Shown here in pieces: positions 1-7,587 of a stretch of 11,256 bases of DNA (its first letter is position 1; every line of letters starts with the position of its first letter). The position numbers were made by a program, and so were the translations under genes. The stretch comes from Chloroflexota bacterium (lineage in GTDB: Bacteria > Chloroflexota > Anaerolineae > 4572-78 > J111). Below the pieces are notes generated by a model. That model saw only the letters and a program-made list of their open reading frames with translations. It was not told the DNA's origin and searched no databases. The stretch spans positions 1 to 11,256 of the forward strand of contig RFJF01000071.1 in NCBI GenBank assembly GCA_003695455.1, written 5' to 3'.

Positions 1-720
<720 letters not shown>

Positions 721-741
721 TTACCAAAATATACAGGTGCG

Positions 742-770
742 ATAATACACCGAAAAGGGGCATCTATCAA
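742..770 (-). promoter_or_regulatory. Candidate sigma70-type promoter for ftsH
   Basis: On the minus strand, TTGATA (765-770) is separated by exactly 17 nt from TATTAT (742-747), each one mismatch or so from the housekeeping consensus. Transcription would start near 735, giving a leader of about 45 nt before the ftsH ATG at 690. It lies after the hairpin that closes the upstream operon. The rest of the 691-948 gap shows no convincing gene. Confidence 0.6.
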
Positions 771-948
771 CTCCAACCTTGCGGTTGGTTGGAAGAAAAC
801 GCCATCTGTGGCGGGAGAATGGGTATCAAACGTCAGAAACAACGACCGAAAGACTATAATGCCCCTACTCAAGCTGCTCCATCTCCGGCTGGCTATCGCC
901 GCGGCGAGCAGGAACGGTTTTGCCTGCAAACTGATATCAGGATGAATC

Positions 949-979
949 AAAGAGACCAGAGAAAAACTCTGGTCTCTTT
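949..979 (-). terminator. Perfect hairpin downstream of the molybdoenzyme operon, probable terminator
   Basis: Two 13-nt arms, AAAGAGACCAGAG (949-961) and its exact complement (967-979), flank a 5-nt loop. The structure begins about 20 nt after the stop codon of the catalytic subunit at 1001. The arms start with AAA and end with TTT, so a short U run exists only inside the stem on either strand, and there is no long U tract after it. It could therefore be a weak or bidirectional intrinsic terminator, or a 3'-end stabilising structure. Confidence 0.6.
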
Positions 980-1000
980 ATCAAAGTCAGGGTAGTAGAT

Positions 1001-4000
1001 TTAAGCCTTGACCACCCGCACCCGCGTGTCATAAAAGCTGGTGCTTCCGCCGATGGGGTCGCTGAGGCAGGTGTTGCCGGTGGCGTCATCAACACGCAGA
1101 ACGGCGTTGGTACACAGGCCGGTGTTGCGGCGTGGGTCGCCGGGAATAACCTGGCCGTCTACCACCACATCACTGCCGCCATAGGACCAGTGGCCGTAGT
1201 GCCACGAAGCAGCCACCACACCGGGCCGCATCCCTTCGATGACGCGGGCTTTGCCTACCACCGGCTGTACCCGGCCGTTGCCCAGGTTCCACACGCCATC
1301 GGGGTTGCTTTTGCTGACCACCCGCACCGGGTCGCCGTCTTCTAGGCCCAGTTCTTCAGCGTCGCGGCGGTTCATCAGCACCCCGTTTTCCGGCAGAATG
1401 GTACTCAACCAGTATGAGGCGATGGTGCGGCTTTGCCCGCCGGTAATCTCTTTGAAGGTAATCAGGTGCAGGGGGTATTCTTCGTCAAAAGCCACTTCGC
1501 CCAGACCGTTTTTTGGCAGTTCGTGATGGGGCAGGCCGTCAAAGCGTTCGCCGGTAAAGGGGTGGCGCGCTTTGGCCACCGGCTCAACGTAAAAGTGGAA
1601 GGCGTTTTTGAATTTCGCTTTCAGGTATTCGCCGTCGTAAGAATCGCTTAAGGGGGCAAAACGTCCGCCCCGGTTGAGCACGGTGACCACTCGCCGCCAC
1701 AGCGATTCATCGTTGCCTACGGCGGCTTTCCACTTTTCTTCATCAAATATTGCCGTTGGCAAATGCTGCCGCGCGGCCCGGAACAGAGCCAACTCCTCAT
1801 CGGAGGCTTCCGGCACGGCATCGGAGCCGTCTTCGTGGTCGCCCCAGGCAATGTTAGAGACCAGCTTCAGGAAGAAATCTTCGGGCCGGTTGAAATCCAG
1901 GCCGGGGCCAAAGCCATCTTTGCCAAAACCGGGCAGGCCCAGTTGTTTGCCGGTAGCAATAAGAAACGCTTCCAGGCTGATGGGCATGTCCTCGCCGTCC
2001 ACGGTGACCGTTTCGGGGATGGGAGCCGCCATCGGCTGGCGCACTTTGCTGACTTTAACCAGCACATCGGGCGGCACGTGAGAGGTCCCCCAGCGTTCCA
2101 TATAGGTTAAATCGGGGATGACGTAATCGGCGTACATACTGGTTTCGCCCATCACAATATCGCATGAAATGAGCAGGGGAATGATTTTGGGGTCCATCAA
2201 CATAGGAATAATCTTGTCGCCGGCAGGCAGCGAAAGCGCGGGCGTGCCCTTGTGAATCAGCACGGCCTTGATGGGGTAGGGGTAGCCGTCGGCGGCAGAG
2301 GGGATGACTTCCTGGTACACTTCCGCGCTAAAGGGATACCACATTCGTTTGGCCGGATAGCCGTCTTGCTGGAAAAGGGTGGTGTCTTCATAAGCAATAC
2401 GTTCCCGGCTGAGGTAGATGCCAAAGTGGGGCAGGCCGCCGGGGGCTTTGATAACCTGGTCGGTGGGAAAGACCCCGCCGTGCGAGCCGTCTTCGTGCCA
2501 GTGGCCGCCGCCCACGGCCAGGCCGCCTTTCCAGTCGGCGTTGCCCAGCAGGGTGTTGAGGGCGATGATGGCCTGGGCGTTGTAGTAGCCGTTGGTGTGC
2601 TGCACCGGGCCGCGATAAAATTCGGCCACTGCTTTTTTGCCGTGGCTGGTGAACTGGTCGGCCAGTTCAGCAATGATGCCGGCCTCTATGCCGGTGATGC
2701 CGGCGTATTCATCCGGGCTGTATTCAAAGGCGCGCTCCTTGAGTAGTTGGAACGCGGGCTTGGCCGGGATGCCGTTGACGGTGAACTCGCCTTCCAGCAC
2801 GGCGCTTTCGGCGGTAGCGGCCAGGGCGGGGCCGGAGTCTGTCATAACCACGTAGGGCGGCTGGTCATCGGCGGCGCTCAGGCCGGCGTCGGCGGCTTTT
2901 AAGAAGGTCAGGTCATCGGTGCGCACCAGCCAGGTAGCATCGCTCCAACTGGATTCGCCATCAGCGTTGGCCGCATCCTGGTTGGGGTTTTCCAGATAGC
3001 GTTTGTCGTAGCGCTCGTTTTCAATTATCCAGCGAATCATGCCCAAGGCCAGGGCGCCGTCTGCGCCGGGTTTAATGGGAACCCAACGGTCGGCGCGGCC
3101 GGCGGTTTTGGACAGGCGGGGGTCAACCACCACCATCGTAAAGTTTTTGCGGTTAGCCAGGGAGTCGGTTACTTTTTCGGCAATGGCGGGTGGGCCAAAG
3201 TTGGCCTCAAACGCGCCGGTGCCAAAAAAGAGCAGGTATTCGGTGTTGAGGATATCGGGCTTCATGTGGCTTTTGCCGGAGGCCATTTTGTAGGCAATAT
3301 GGTGGCTCTGCTCACAGACGGTGGTGTGCAGATAGTAGTTGGTAGAACCAAAGCCATCGTAAAGAAAACGTTTGGTCAGCTCTTTGCGGCCGTGTTCCAC
3401 GCGCCCGCCCAAAAAGACAAACTGGTTGTTGACCGGGCCAAAGTCGGGGTGGTCGGGGTCAATCAGCATGTCCAGGTGGGCGCTGTGTTTTTCTTTGAAA
3501 TCGGCCACGGACATATCGCCTTTGGCAACGGCGGCGGCGTCTTCCTTCAGACTTTTCGCCAGTTCGGGGTCGCGCAGTTTCCAGATGTCTTTCAGACCGG
3601 GGACGTCTCCTTCGCCAAACAGGTTACCGCCGTTGACCACCTCGTCAATAAACTGGTCCCATTCAATGGTTTCCCATTTGTTTTCGCCGCGTTTGCCGGC
3701 CCGTTTGAGCACTTTGCGCAGGCGGTAGGGGTCGTACAAAACGGGCACGCCGGCCTGACCTTTGGGGCAGACTTTGCCTTCAAAATGGGCGGCCTGGGCC
3801 GGGTCCATATCATAGGGGATGTTGGGCAGGCGGTTGGTGGCCGAGTAGGGGTTGCCGTCAATTTTTACCAGCACACCGTCCACCAGTTTGCCCTTGATAG
3901 TGCAGGCGGTGTGGCAGTTAAGGCAGGTGGAGTAGATGATGTTTTCTGGTTTGTTGTTGGAATATTCGTAGCTGCCTTCCAGGCGAGGCAGACCGTCGGG

Positions 4001-4108
4001 AGTTTCCCGCAGGCGGGTGAATACGCCATCCACGCCCGCGGCCAGCGTTGCCGCGCCGCCTAAAAAGGCGGTTGTTTTTATAAAATCGCGTCGCGTTAGT
4101 TCTGTCAT
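1001..4108 (-). CDS. Tat-exported molybdopterin oxidoreductase catalytic subunit (TtrA/SrdA/PsrA-like)
   Basis: A 1035-residue catalytic subunit of a complex iron-sulfur molybdoenzyme (DMSO reductase superfamily). The N-terminus has a twin-arginine signal, TRRDFIK (5-11), followed by a hydrophobic stretch, so it should fold with its cofactor and be exported. A [4Fe-4S] site is formed by C62, C65, C69 and C114 (C-x2-C-x3-C ... C). C265, in the segment TTVCEQSHH, sits where the molybdenum-ligating cysteine of this clade is expected. Residues 320-360 contain the Moco-binding VVVDPRLSKTAGRAD segment. The C-terminal domain ends with WHYGHWSYGG, GDPRRNTG and DPIGGSTSFYDTRV, features of the tetrathionate/polysulfide-type group. 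The size matches TtrA-like proteins (about 1000 residues) rather than the shorter PsrA/PhsA. AAGGAG at 4115-4120, 6 nt upstream, supports the ATG. It is the last gene of a B-C-A operon. Substrate (tetrathionate, other sulfur compounds, selenate or arsenate) and direction of catalysis are not resolvable from sequence. No dedicated TtrD/TorD-type chaperone gene lies in the window. Confidence 0.97.
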   Translation of the reverse strand: MTELTRRDFIKTTAFLGGAATLAAGVDGVFTRLRETPDGLPRLEGSYEYSNNKPENIIYSTCLNCHTACTIKGKLVDGVLVKIDGNPYSATNRLPNIPYDMDPAQAAHFEGKVCPKGQAGVPVLYDPYRLRKVLKRAGKRGENKWETIEWDQFIDEVVNGGNLFGEGDVPGLKDIWKLRDPELAKSLKEDAAAVAKGDMSVADFKEKHSAHLDMLIDPDHPDFGPVNNQFVFLGGRVEHGRKELTKRFLYDGFGSTNYYLHTTVCEQSHHIAYKMASGKSHMKPDILNTEYLLFFGTGAFEANFGPPAIAEKVTDSLANRKNFTMVVVDPRLSKTAGRADRWVPIKPGADGALALGMIRWIIENERYDKRYLENPNQDAANADGESSWSDATWLVRTDDLTFLKAADAGLSAADDQPPYVVMTDSGPALAATAESAVLEGEFTVNGIPAKPAFQLLKERAFEYSPDEYAGITGIEAGIIAELADQFTSHGKKAVAEFYRGPVQHTNGYYNAQAIIALNTLLGNADWKGGLAVGGGHWHEDGSHGGVFPTDQVIKAPGGLPHFGIYLSRERIAYEDTTLFQQDGYPAKRMWYPFSAEVYQEVIPSAADGYPYPIKAVLIHKGTPALSLPAGDKIIPMLMDPKIIPLLISCDIVMGETSMYADYVIPDLTYMERWGTSHVPPDVLVKVSKVRQPMAAPIPETVTVDGEDMPISLEAFLIATGKQLGLPGFGKDGFGPGLDFNRPEDFFLKLVSNIAWGDHEDGSDAVPEASDEELALFRAARQHLPTAIFDEEKWKAAVGNDESLWRRVVTVLNRGGRFAPLSDSYDGEYLKAKFKNAFHFYVEPVAKARHPFTGERFDGLPHHELPKNGLGEVAFDEEYPLHLITFKEITGGQSRTIASYWLSTILPENGVLMNRRDAEELGLEDGDPVRVVSKSNPDGVWNLGNGRVQPVVGKARVIEGMRPGVVAASWHYGHWSYGGSDVVVDGQVIPGDPRRNTGLCTNAVLRVDDATGNTCLSDPIGGSTSFYDTRVRVVKA

Positions 4109-4127
4109 GGTTTGCTCCTTATGTAAA

Positions 4128-4198
4128 TGATGAATGATGAACGATGAATAATAAATGAACAGTCACTGCGTTTCTCACTCGTCACTCATCACTCATCA
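4128..4198. repeat. Heptad-repeat hairpin between the membrane-anchor and catalytic genes
   Basis: The 93-nt gap between the two genes is mostly simple heptads: TGATGAA/TGATGAA-type on one side (4128-4147) and CACTCAT/CACTCAT-type on the other (4179-4198). The two 20-nt arms are complementary: 16 Watson-Crick pairs, three positions that become G-U pairs in the minus-strand RNA, and one mismatch, around a 31-nt loop. The ribosome site for the catalytic subunit (AAGGAG at 4115-4120) lies just downstream of the hairpin in the mRNA. It resembles heptanucleotide tandem repeats spread through intergenic regions of some bacteria. Possible roles are mRNA stabilisation, attenuation or setting subunit stoichiometry; none is proven. 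Confidence 0.6.
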
Positions 4199-4201
4199 CT
4201 G

Positions 4202-5749
4202 TTAATGTCCTTCTTTGGTTTCAAGCGGCAGAATATTGTAGCCAATAATGAACATCAGAATAGTCAGGCCGATAACGCCGATACTGCTGAGCCATTCGTT
4301 GGGGCTGGGAATGTAAAAAGAATGCAGCTCGGTGCGGCCCAGGATGCCGCCGATGGGGGTATGGGTTAAATCCAGGCCGGTCAGGCCCAGGTTGAAGGCG
4401 GCGGTAGTGGTGGTTTGGCCCGTCCAGCGGATAATCAAAAACACTAACAATAGAACGGCAGCCACCGTGCCCACCCCGGCCAGAGCGCGTTCAAAAACGT
4501 GTCCCGGCTGGCCGCGCAGGCGGCGCATACCAATGACACCAAAAGCTACAATGGAAACCACGGCGGCCACAACGGCCAGCCGGGTAAGCCAGGTCAGCAA
4601 CTCCGGCGGGTAGGCCAGGGTGGTCTGGCTTGGAGCAGGCAGCATAGTGTAGGCGGTATCAAAGCCGGGCAGCACCGGCAAGCTCAGGGCCGGAATAACA
4701 ATGTTGAGGCGCACCCCAATAATACCGATGACAATCATCAGCCCGGCAAAGCCCACCCAGCGCGGGCTTTTGCCGCTGGCGGGCAGCAGGATAAGGAGCA
4801 GCGGGATGATGGCCCCAAAGATAATCTGCACAAACCAGAAAACCCACCAGAAGGGGCCAAACAGCATCATGCGCAACACCTCGATATCTTCTGGGATATT
4901 GCCGTAAAAACCCACCGAAAATTCTGACCACATCAACAGCAAATCAAAGGCCAGCAAGCCGGCGGTAATTTTGCCCAGGGTCAGCACCAAATCATCACGC
5001 TGTTCTTTGGGCATGCCCCGTCCGGCAAAAAAGGCCAGCAAAAAGGTGAGCAGGGCCGCGCCCGAAACCAGGGCCGAAACAATAAAAATGATGGGGAACA
5101 GTGGGCCGTACCACATAGGGCGGGCTTTGACTACGGCAAACAGGGCGCCGGTTCCGCCGTGTACGCCAATGGCAATGGGAACACCCAACATACCCAAAAT
5201 ACGAACCCGGCGTATATCCTTTGCCCCGGATTCTTCCGAAGTATCGCGGCTGCCCAGGGCCATCAATTTACATAGTTTTGCTTTCCAGTCGCTGCCCTGG
5301 CCGCAGCGAATCAAATCGCGGCGCATCAACAGCCACAGTTCGGCCAGCAGAACAGCAATGTACAGCACATAAAAGTGAATTTCAATTTCCAATACAGACC
5401 ACATATTGCGGTTAACAAAGACCGTCCAGAAGCGTTCCATGTGGCCTAAATCGAGCAGAACAAAGTTTAAGCCGGCAATCAGGGCAATCAGGGCCGAAAA
5501 GAGGGCCAGCCGGCCAATGGGTTCCAGCTTTTTAAAGCCAAAAACGTAAATCATGGTACTCAGCAGGAAGGAGCCGGCGGACAGGCCGATGAAGTAAATG
5601 TAAAAGGCCACCCACACGCCCCAGGGAACAATGTAGTTCAGGTTGGTTACGCCCAGCCCCTGAACCACTCTGATGGCTACGGCGGCCAGGCCCACGCCGG
5701 TGGCCGCCAGCAGAACAGACCAGGCGGCAATGGTTAAAATGCGTTTCAT
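4202..5749 (-). CDS. NrfD/PsrC-family membrane anchor subunit, extended form
   Basis: Integral membrane subunit expected to exchange electrons between the quinone pool and the ferredoxin-like subunit. Its 515 residues contain about 12 hydrophobic segments, near 5-27, 43-70, 81-102, 124-142, 184-207, 214-242, 257-275, 299-323, 331-352, 388-407, 422-441 and 488-507. The core resembles NrfD/PsrC/DsrP: PWGVWVAFYIYFIGLSAGS (42-60), the FVLLDLGHMERFW turn (96-108) and VRLNIVIPAL (346-355). PsrC and TtrC have roughly 250-340 residues, so this one is long. The extra length is at the C-terminus, where a Y-x-P-x-x-E-like element occurs twice (YPPELLTW at 380-387, YIPSPNEW at 479-486). A hydrophilic loop at 144-182 is probably cytoplasmic. 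The ATG lies 11 nt after the stop of the B gene, and its Shine-Dalgarno (AAGGAG) overlaps that stop codon, so translational coupling is likely. Confidence 0.95.
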   Translation of the reverse strand: MKRILTIAAWSVLLAATGVGLAAVAIRVVQGLGVTNLNYIVPWGVWVAFYIYFIGLSAGSFLLSTMIYVFGFKKLEPIGRLALFSALIALIAGLNFVLLDLGHMERFWTVFVNRNMWSVLEIEIHFYVLYIAVLLAELWLLMRRDLIRCGQGSDWKAKLCKLMALGSRDTSEESGAKDIRRVRILGMLGVPIAIGVHGGTGALFAVVKARPMWYGPLFPIIFIVSALVSGAALLTFLLAFFAGRGMPKEQRDDLVLTLGKITAGLLAFDLLLMWSEFSVGFYGNIPEDIEVLRMMLFGPFWWVFWFVQIIFGAIIPLLLILLPASGKSPRWVGFAGLMIVIGIIGVRLNIVIPALSLPVLPGFDTAYTMLPAPSQTTLAYPPELLTWLTRLAVVAAVVSIVAFGVIGMRRLRGQPGHVFERALAGVGTVAAVLLLVFLIIRWTGQTTTTAAFNLGLTGLDLTHTPIGGILGRTELHSFYIPSPNEWLSSIGVIGLTILMFIIGYNILPLETKEGH

Positions 5750-5760
5750 GGGTTTTCTCC

Positions 5761-6693
5761 TTATACCAGATAATAGACGTTAGGTTCGGTGCCCAACTCT
5801 TCTTTAAGCCGGATGTGGGAGCGGGCGGCAATCAGTTTAGCCACCACGCTGTCCGGGTCGTCCAAATCGCCAAAGTGAATGGCCCGGCCAATGCAGGTTT
5901 CAGTGCAGGCGGGCAGCATGCCCCGATAGATGCGTTGCAGGCAAAAGTGGCACTTGCGGGCGTTGCCCACCGGCGAGCCGCCTTCGGCCCGCACCCGGCT
6001 TTCATCGTATTCCGGCGAGGCCGAGGTTTCGTAGGGTTGGGGCGGGTCGGTGTAGGTTTTGCCCAAATCAATAAAGCGAGAACCGTAGGGGCATGCGGTC
6101 AGGCAGTAGCGGCAGCCAATGCAGATATCGTAATCAATCACTACAATGCCGTCTTCTTCCCGCTTGTAGGTGGCTCCTACCGGGCAAACCGGGGTGCAGG
6201 GCGGGTTTTCGCAGTGAAAGCAGGGTTTGTACATAAAGGTGCGTTTAACGTTGGGGTAGCTTCCCACCTCCTGCTCGAGCACCACATTGTAGGAGACTTC
6301 CGGGGGGGTCATATTTTCGGCTTTGCAGGCGATGGTGCAGGCCCGGCAGCCGGTGCATTTTTGCAAATCTACGGCCATACCAAAGCGCACGTTTTGGCCG
6401 TCGGCCCGCCTCTTGAGGGCGCGTTGTAAGTCATCCAGCATGCGGTCTACCACGCTCTGCTCGCCGGAGATGGGTTTGACATCACCGGCGGCGGGGCGGG
6501 CCGCTGCGGTTGGCGAGGGGGCTTCCTCTGCCGGAACTTCGTCGGCCAGCACGGGGTCATTGTGCGCCAGTTGCATGACCGCCGGGGCCACCAGCCCGGC
6601 AAAGACCGCGCTGGTAAATTTGCCCAGAAAACGGCGGCGCGACTCGGCTGCGCCGGTTTCGGGCGCAAGTTCAATAGTTTGAGTTTGACTCAT
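5761..6693 (-). CDS. Tat-exported four-cluster [4Fe-4S] ferredoxin subunit (TtrB/DmsB-like)
   Basis: Electron-transfer subunit linking the NrfD membrane subunit to the molybdoenzyme. It has 310 residues. A twin-arginine signal, SRRRFLGKF (18-26), and a hydrophobic stretch (about 27-43) precede a Pro/Ala-rich linker (50-75). Sixteen cysteines form the four-cluster pattern: C113, C116, C119, C123; C158, C161, C166, C170; C191, C194, C197, C201; C248, C251, C263, C267. The last group, CHFCLQRIYRGMLPACTETC, is typical of CISM B subunits. An independent Tat signal on the B subunit is shared with TtrB and HybA/DsrO-type proteins; DmsB has none, being exported with its partner. This favours an extracytoplasmic complex. 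A strong AAGGAGG at 6704-6710, 10 nt before the ATG, makes the start secure. It is the first gene of the B-C-A operon, behind a 240-nt regulatory gap. Confidence 0.97.
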   Translation of the reverse strand: MSQTQTIELAPETGAAESRRRFLGKFTSAVFAGLVAPAVMQLAHNDPVLADEVPAEEAPSPTAAARPAAGDVKPISGEQSVVDRMLDDLQRALKRRADGQNVRFGMAVDLQKCTGCRACTIACKAENMTPPEVSYNVVLEQEVGSYPNVKRTFMYKPCFHCENPPCTPVCPVGATYKREEDGIVVIDYDICIGCRYCLTACPYGSRFIDLGKTYTDPPQPYETSASPEYDESRVRAEGGSPVGNARKCHFCLQRIYRGMLPACTETCIGRAIHFGDLDDPDSVVAKLIAARSHIRLKEELGTEPNVYYLV

Positions 6694-6933
6694 AGCGGTT
6701 GGTCCTCCTTGTGTTGTGGTTAACCCAGGTTACGGCCTTGCAGGGGCAAGGAGTAGAAAGTAAGGGGAAAGGATTTTTTCCCTAATCCCTAATTCCTGGC
6801 TCCCCGTCTGGACGCGCAGGCGGTAACTTGAGTGGGTTAAAGGCTAATCCAACCAAAGTATGTCATTTAAAGAAAGGAGCGTACATACCTTGCAGAGGGG
6901 ATATTGGTGAAATAAAGAGGGGATTGTGACGAT
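6694..6933 (-). promoter_or_regulatory. Regulatory gap between response regulator and B-C-A operon
   Basis: This 240-nt gap holds no credible gene. It separates the regulator stop (6934) from the B-subunit start (6693) and is the natural place for a promoter controlled by that regulator. I see no strong sigma70 -35/-10 pair on the minus strand, which fits an activator-dependent promoter but does not prove one. Notable sequence: tandem AGAGGGGAT repeats (6894-6924); a TTAACCCA...GTTAC motif in opposite orientations near 6720-6735 and 6821-6840; and two competing small inverted repeats around GGGAAA/TTTCCC at about 6765-6785. Any of these could be an operator. Confidence 0.4.
6894..6924. repeat. 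Direct repeat AGAGGGGAT with 22-bp period
   Basis: Exact copies of AGAGGGGAT start at 6894 and 6916. The 22-bp spacing is about two turns of B-DNA, so both copies face the same side of the helix, as expected of tandem activator sites. They lie about 200-230 bp upstream of the B-subunit start and just past the regulator stop codon. Binding by the LuxR-type regulator is an inference; the motif does not match the NarL heptamer that I know. Confidence 0.35.
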
Positions 6934-7587
6934 TTACTCAATCAAGCCGCGGCGCATAGCGTATTTGACCAGTTCTACCCGGTCGTGCAGTTTGAGTTTT
7001 TCCATAATGTTGCGGCGATGGGTTTGCACGGTGTGGGGGCTGAGCTTGAGCATATCGCCGATTTCGGCGTTGGTGTGGCCTTCGGCTATCAGGCGCAGCA
7101 CTTCAACCTCGCGGTCGGTCAGGTCAGAGTAGGCCGGCGACGCGCCGCCGGAGCGCACCCATTGCAGGTATTGGGCTACCAACTTGGTGGACATAGATGG
7201 GTACAGAAACACTTCGCCCTGGTGAACGGTGTAGATGGCGGTAATCAAATCGCCGGGGTCGGCCCCCTTCAGCACGTAGCCCGACGCGCCGGCTTCCAGC
7301 ATGCGGAAGAAGTAATCGCTGCTGCGATGCACGGTGAGGGCCAGCACCTGAATATTGGGCCAGCGGCGTTTGATTTCGCGGGTGGTTTCCAGGCCGCTGA
7401 CGCCGGGCATGGCCAAATCCATCAGCACCACGTCGGGTTGCAGGGCTTCGGTTTGGGCCAGGGCTTCCTGCCCGTTGCCTGCTTCGCCGGCCACTTCGAT
7501 ATCGGCTTCACCCTGAAGCAACAGACGCACGCCGGTACGCACAATGGCGTGGTCATCTACCAGTAATACACGGATGGGTTGGGTCAA
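6934..7587 (-). CDS. NarL/FixJ-family response regulator with LuxR-type DNA-binding domain
   Basis: Cytoplasmic transcription regulator of 217 residues. The receiver domain (about 5-120) has the acidic pair D11-D12, the phosphoacceptor D57 in VVLMDLAMPG, T85 and K107 (VLKGADPG). A linker leads to the LuxR/GerE helix-turn-helix (about 154-217) with LTDREVEVLRLIAEG, NAEIG and SPHTVQTHRRNIMEKL. The start is a TTG at 7585-7587 that overlaps the kinase stop as TTGA (4 nt); GGGGTG upstream can serve as the ribosome site. No better ATG exists before the first beta strand. The overlap indicates translational coupling to the kinase, its probable partner. Its likely target is the B-C-A operon immediately downstream, and possibly its own unit. 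Confidence 0.96.
   Translation of the reverse strand: MTQPIRVLLVDDHAIVRTGVRLLLQGEADIEVAGEAGNGQEALAQTEALQPDVVLMDLAMPGVSGLETTREIKRRWPNIQVLALTVHRSSDYFFRMLEAGASGYVLKGADPGDLITAIYTVHQGEVFLYPSMSTKLVAQYLQWVRSGGASPAYSDLTDREVEVLRLIAEGHTNAEIGDMLKLSPHTVQTHRRNIMEKLKLHDRVELVKYAMRRGLIE

Noticed and set aside
855..860. TATAAT on the plus strand, possible promoter
   Set aside because: No acceptable -35 at 16-18 bp and no plus-strand gene to serve.
3266..4063. 265-codon open frame on the plus strand antisense to the molybdoenzyme gene
   Set aside because: The opposite strand encodes the Tat signal and Fe-S site of a clear family member. The plus frame has no recognisable motif and reflects GC-rich third positions.
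5815..6429. 204-codon plus-strand frame opposite the ferredoxin subunit
   Set aside because: Shadow of the 16-cysteine ferredoxin gene; repetitive Ala/Gly composition and no domain.
6779..6796. Two adjacent ATTAGGG units resembling telomere repeats
   Set aside because: Only two copies in an ordinary bacterial intergenic gap; chance is sufficient.
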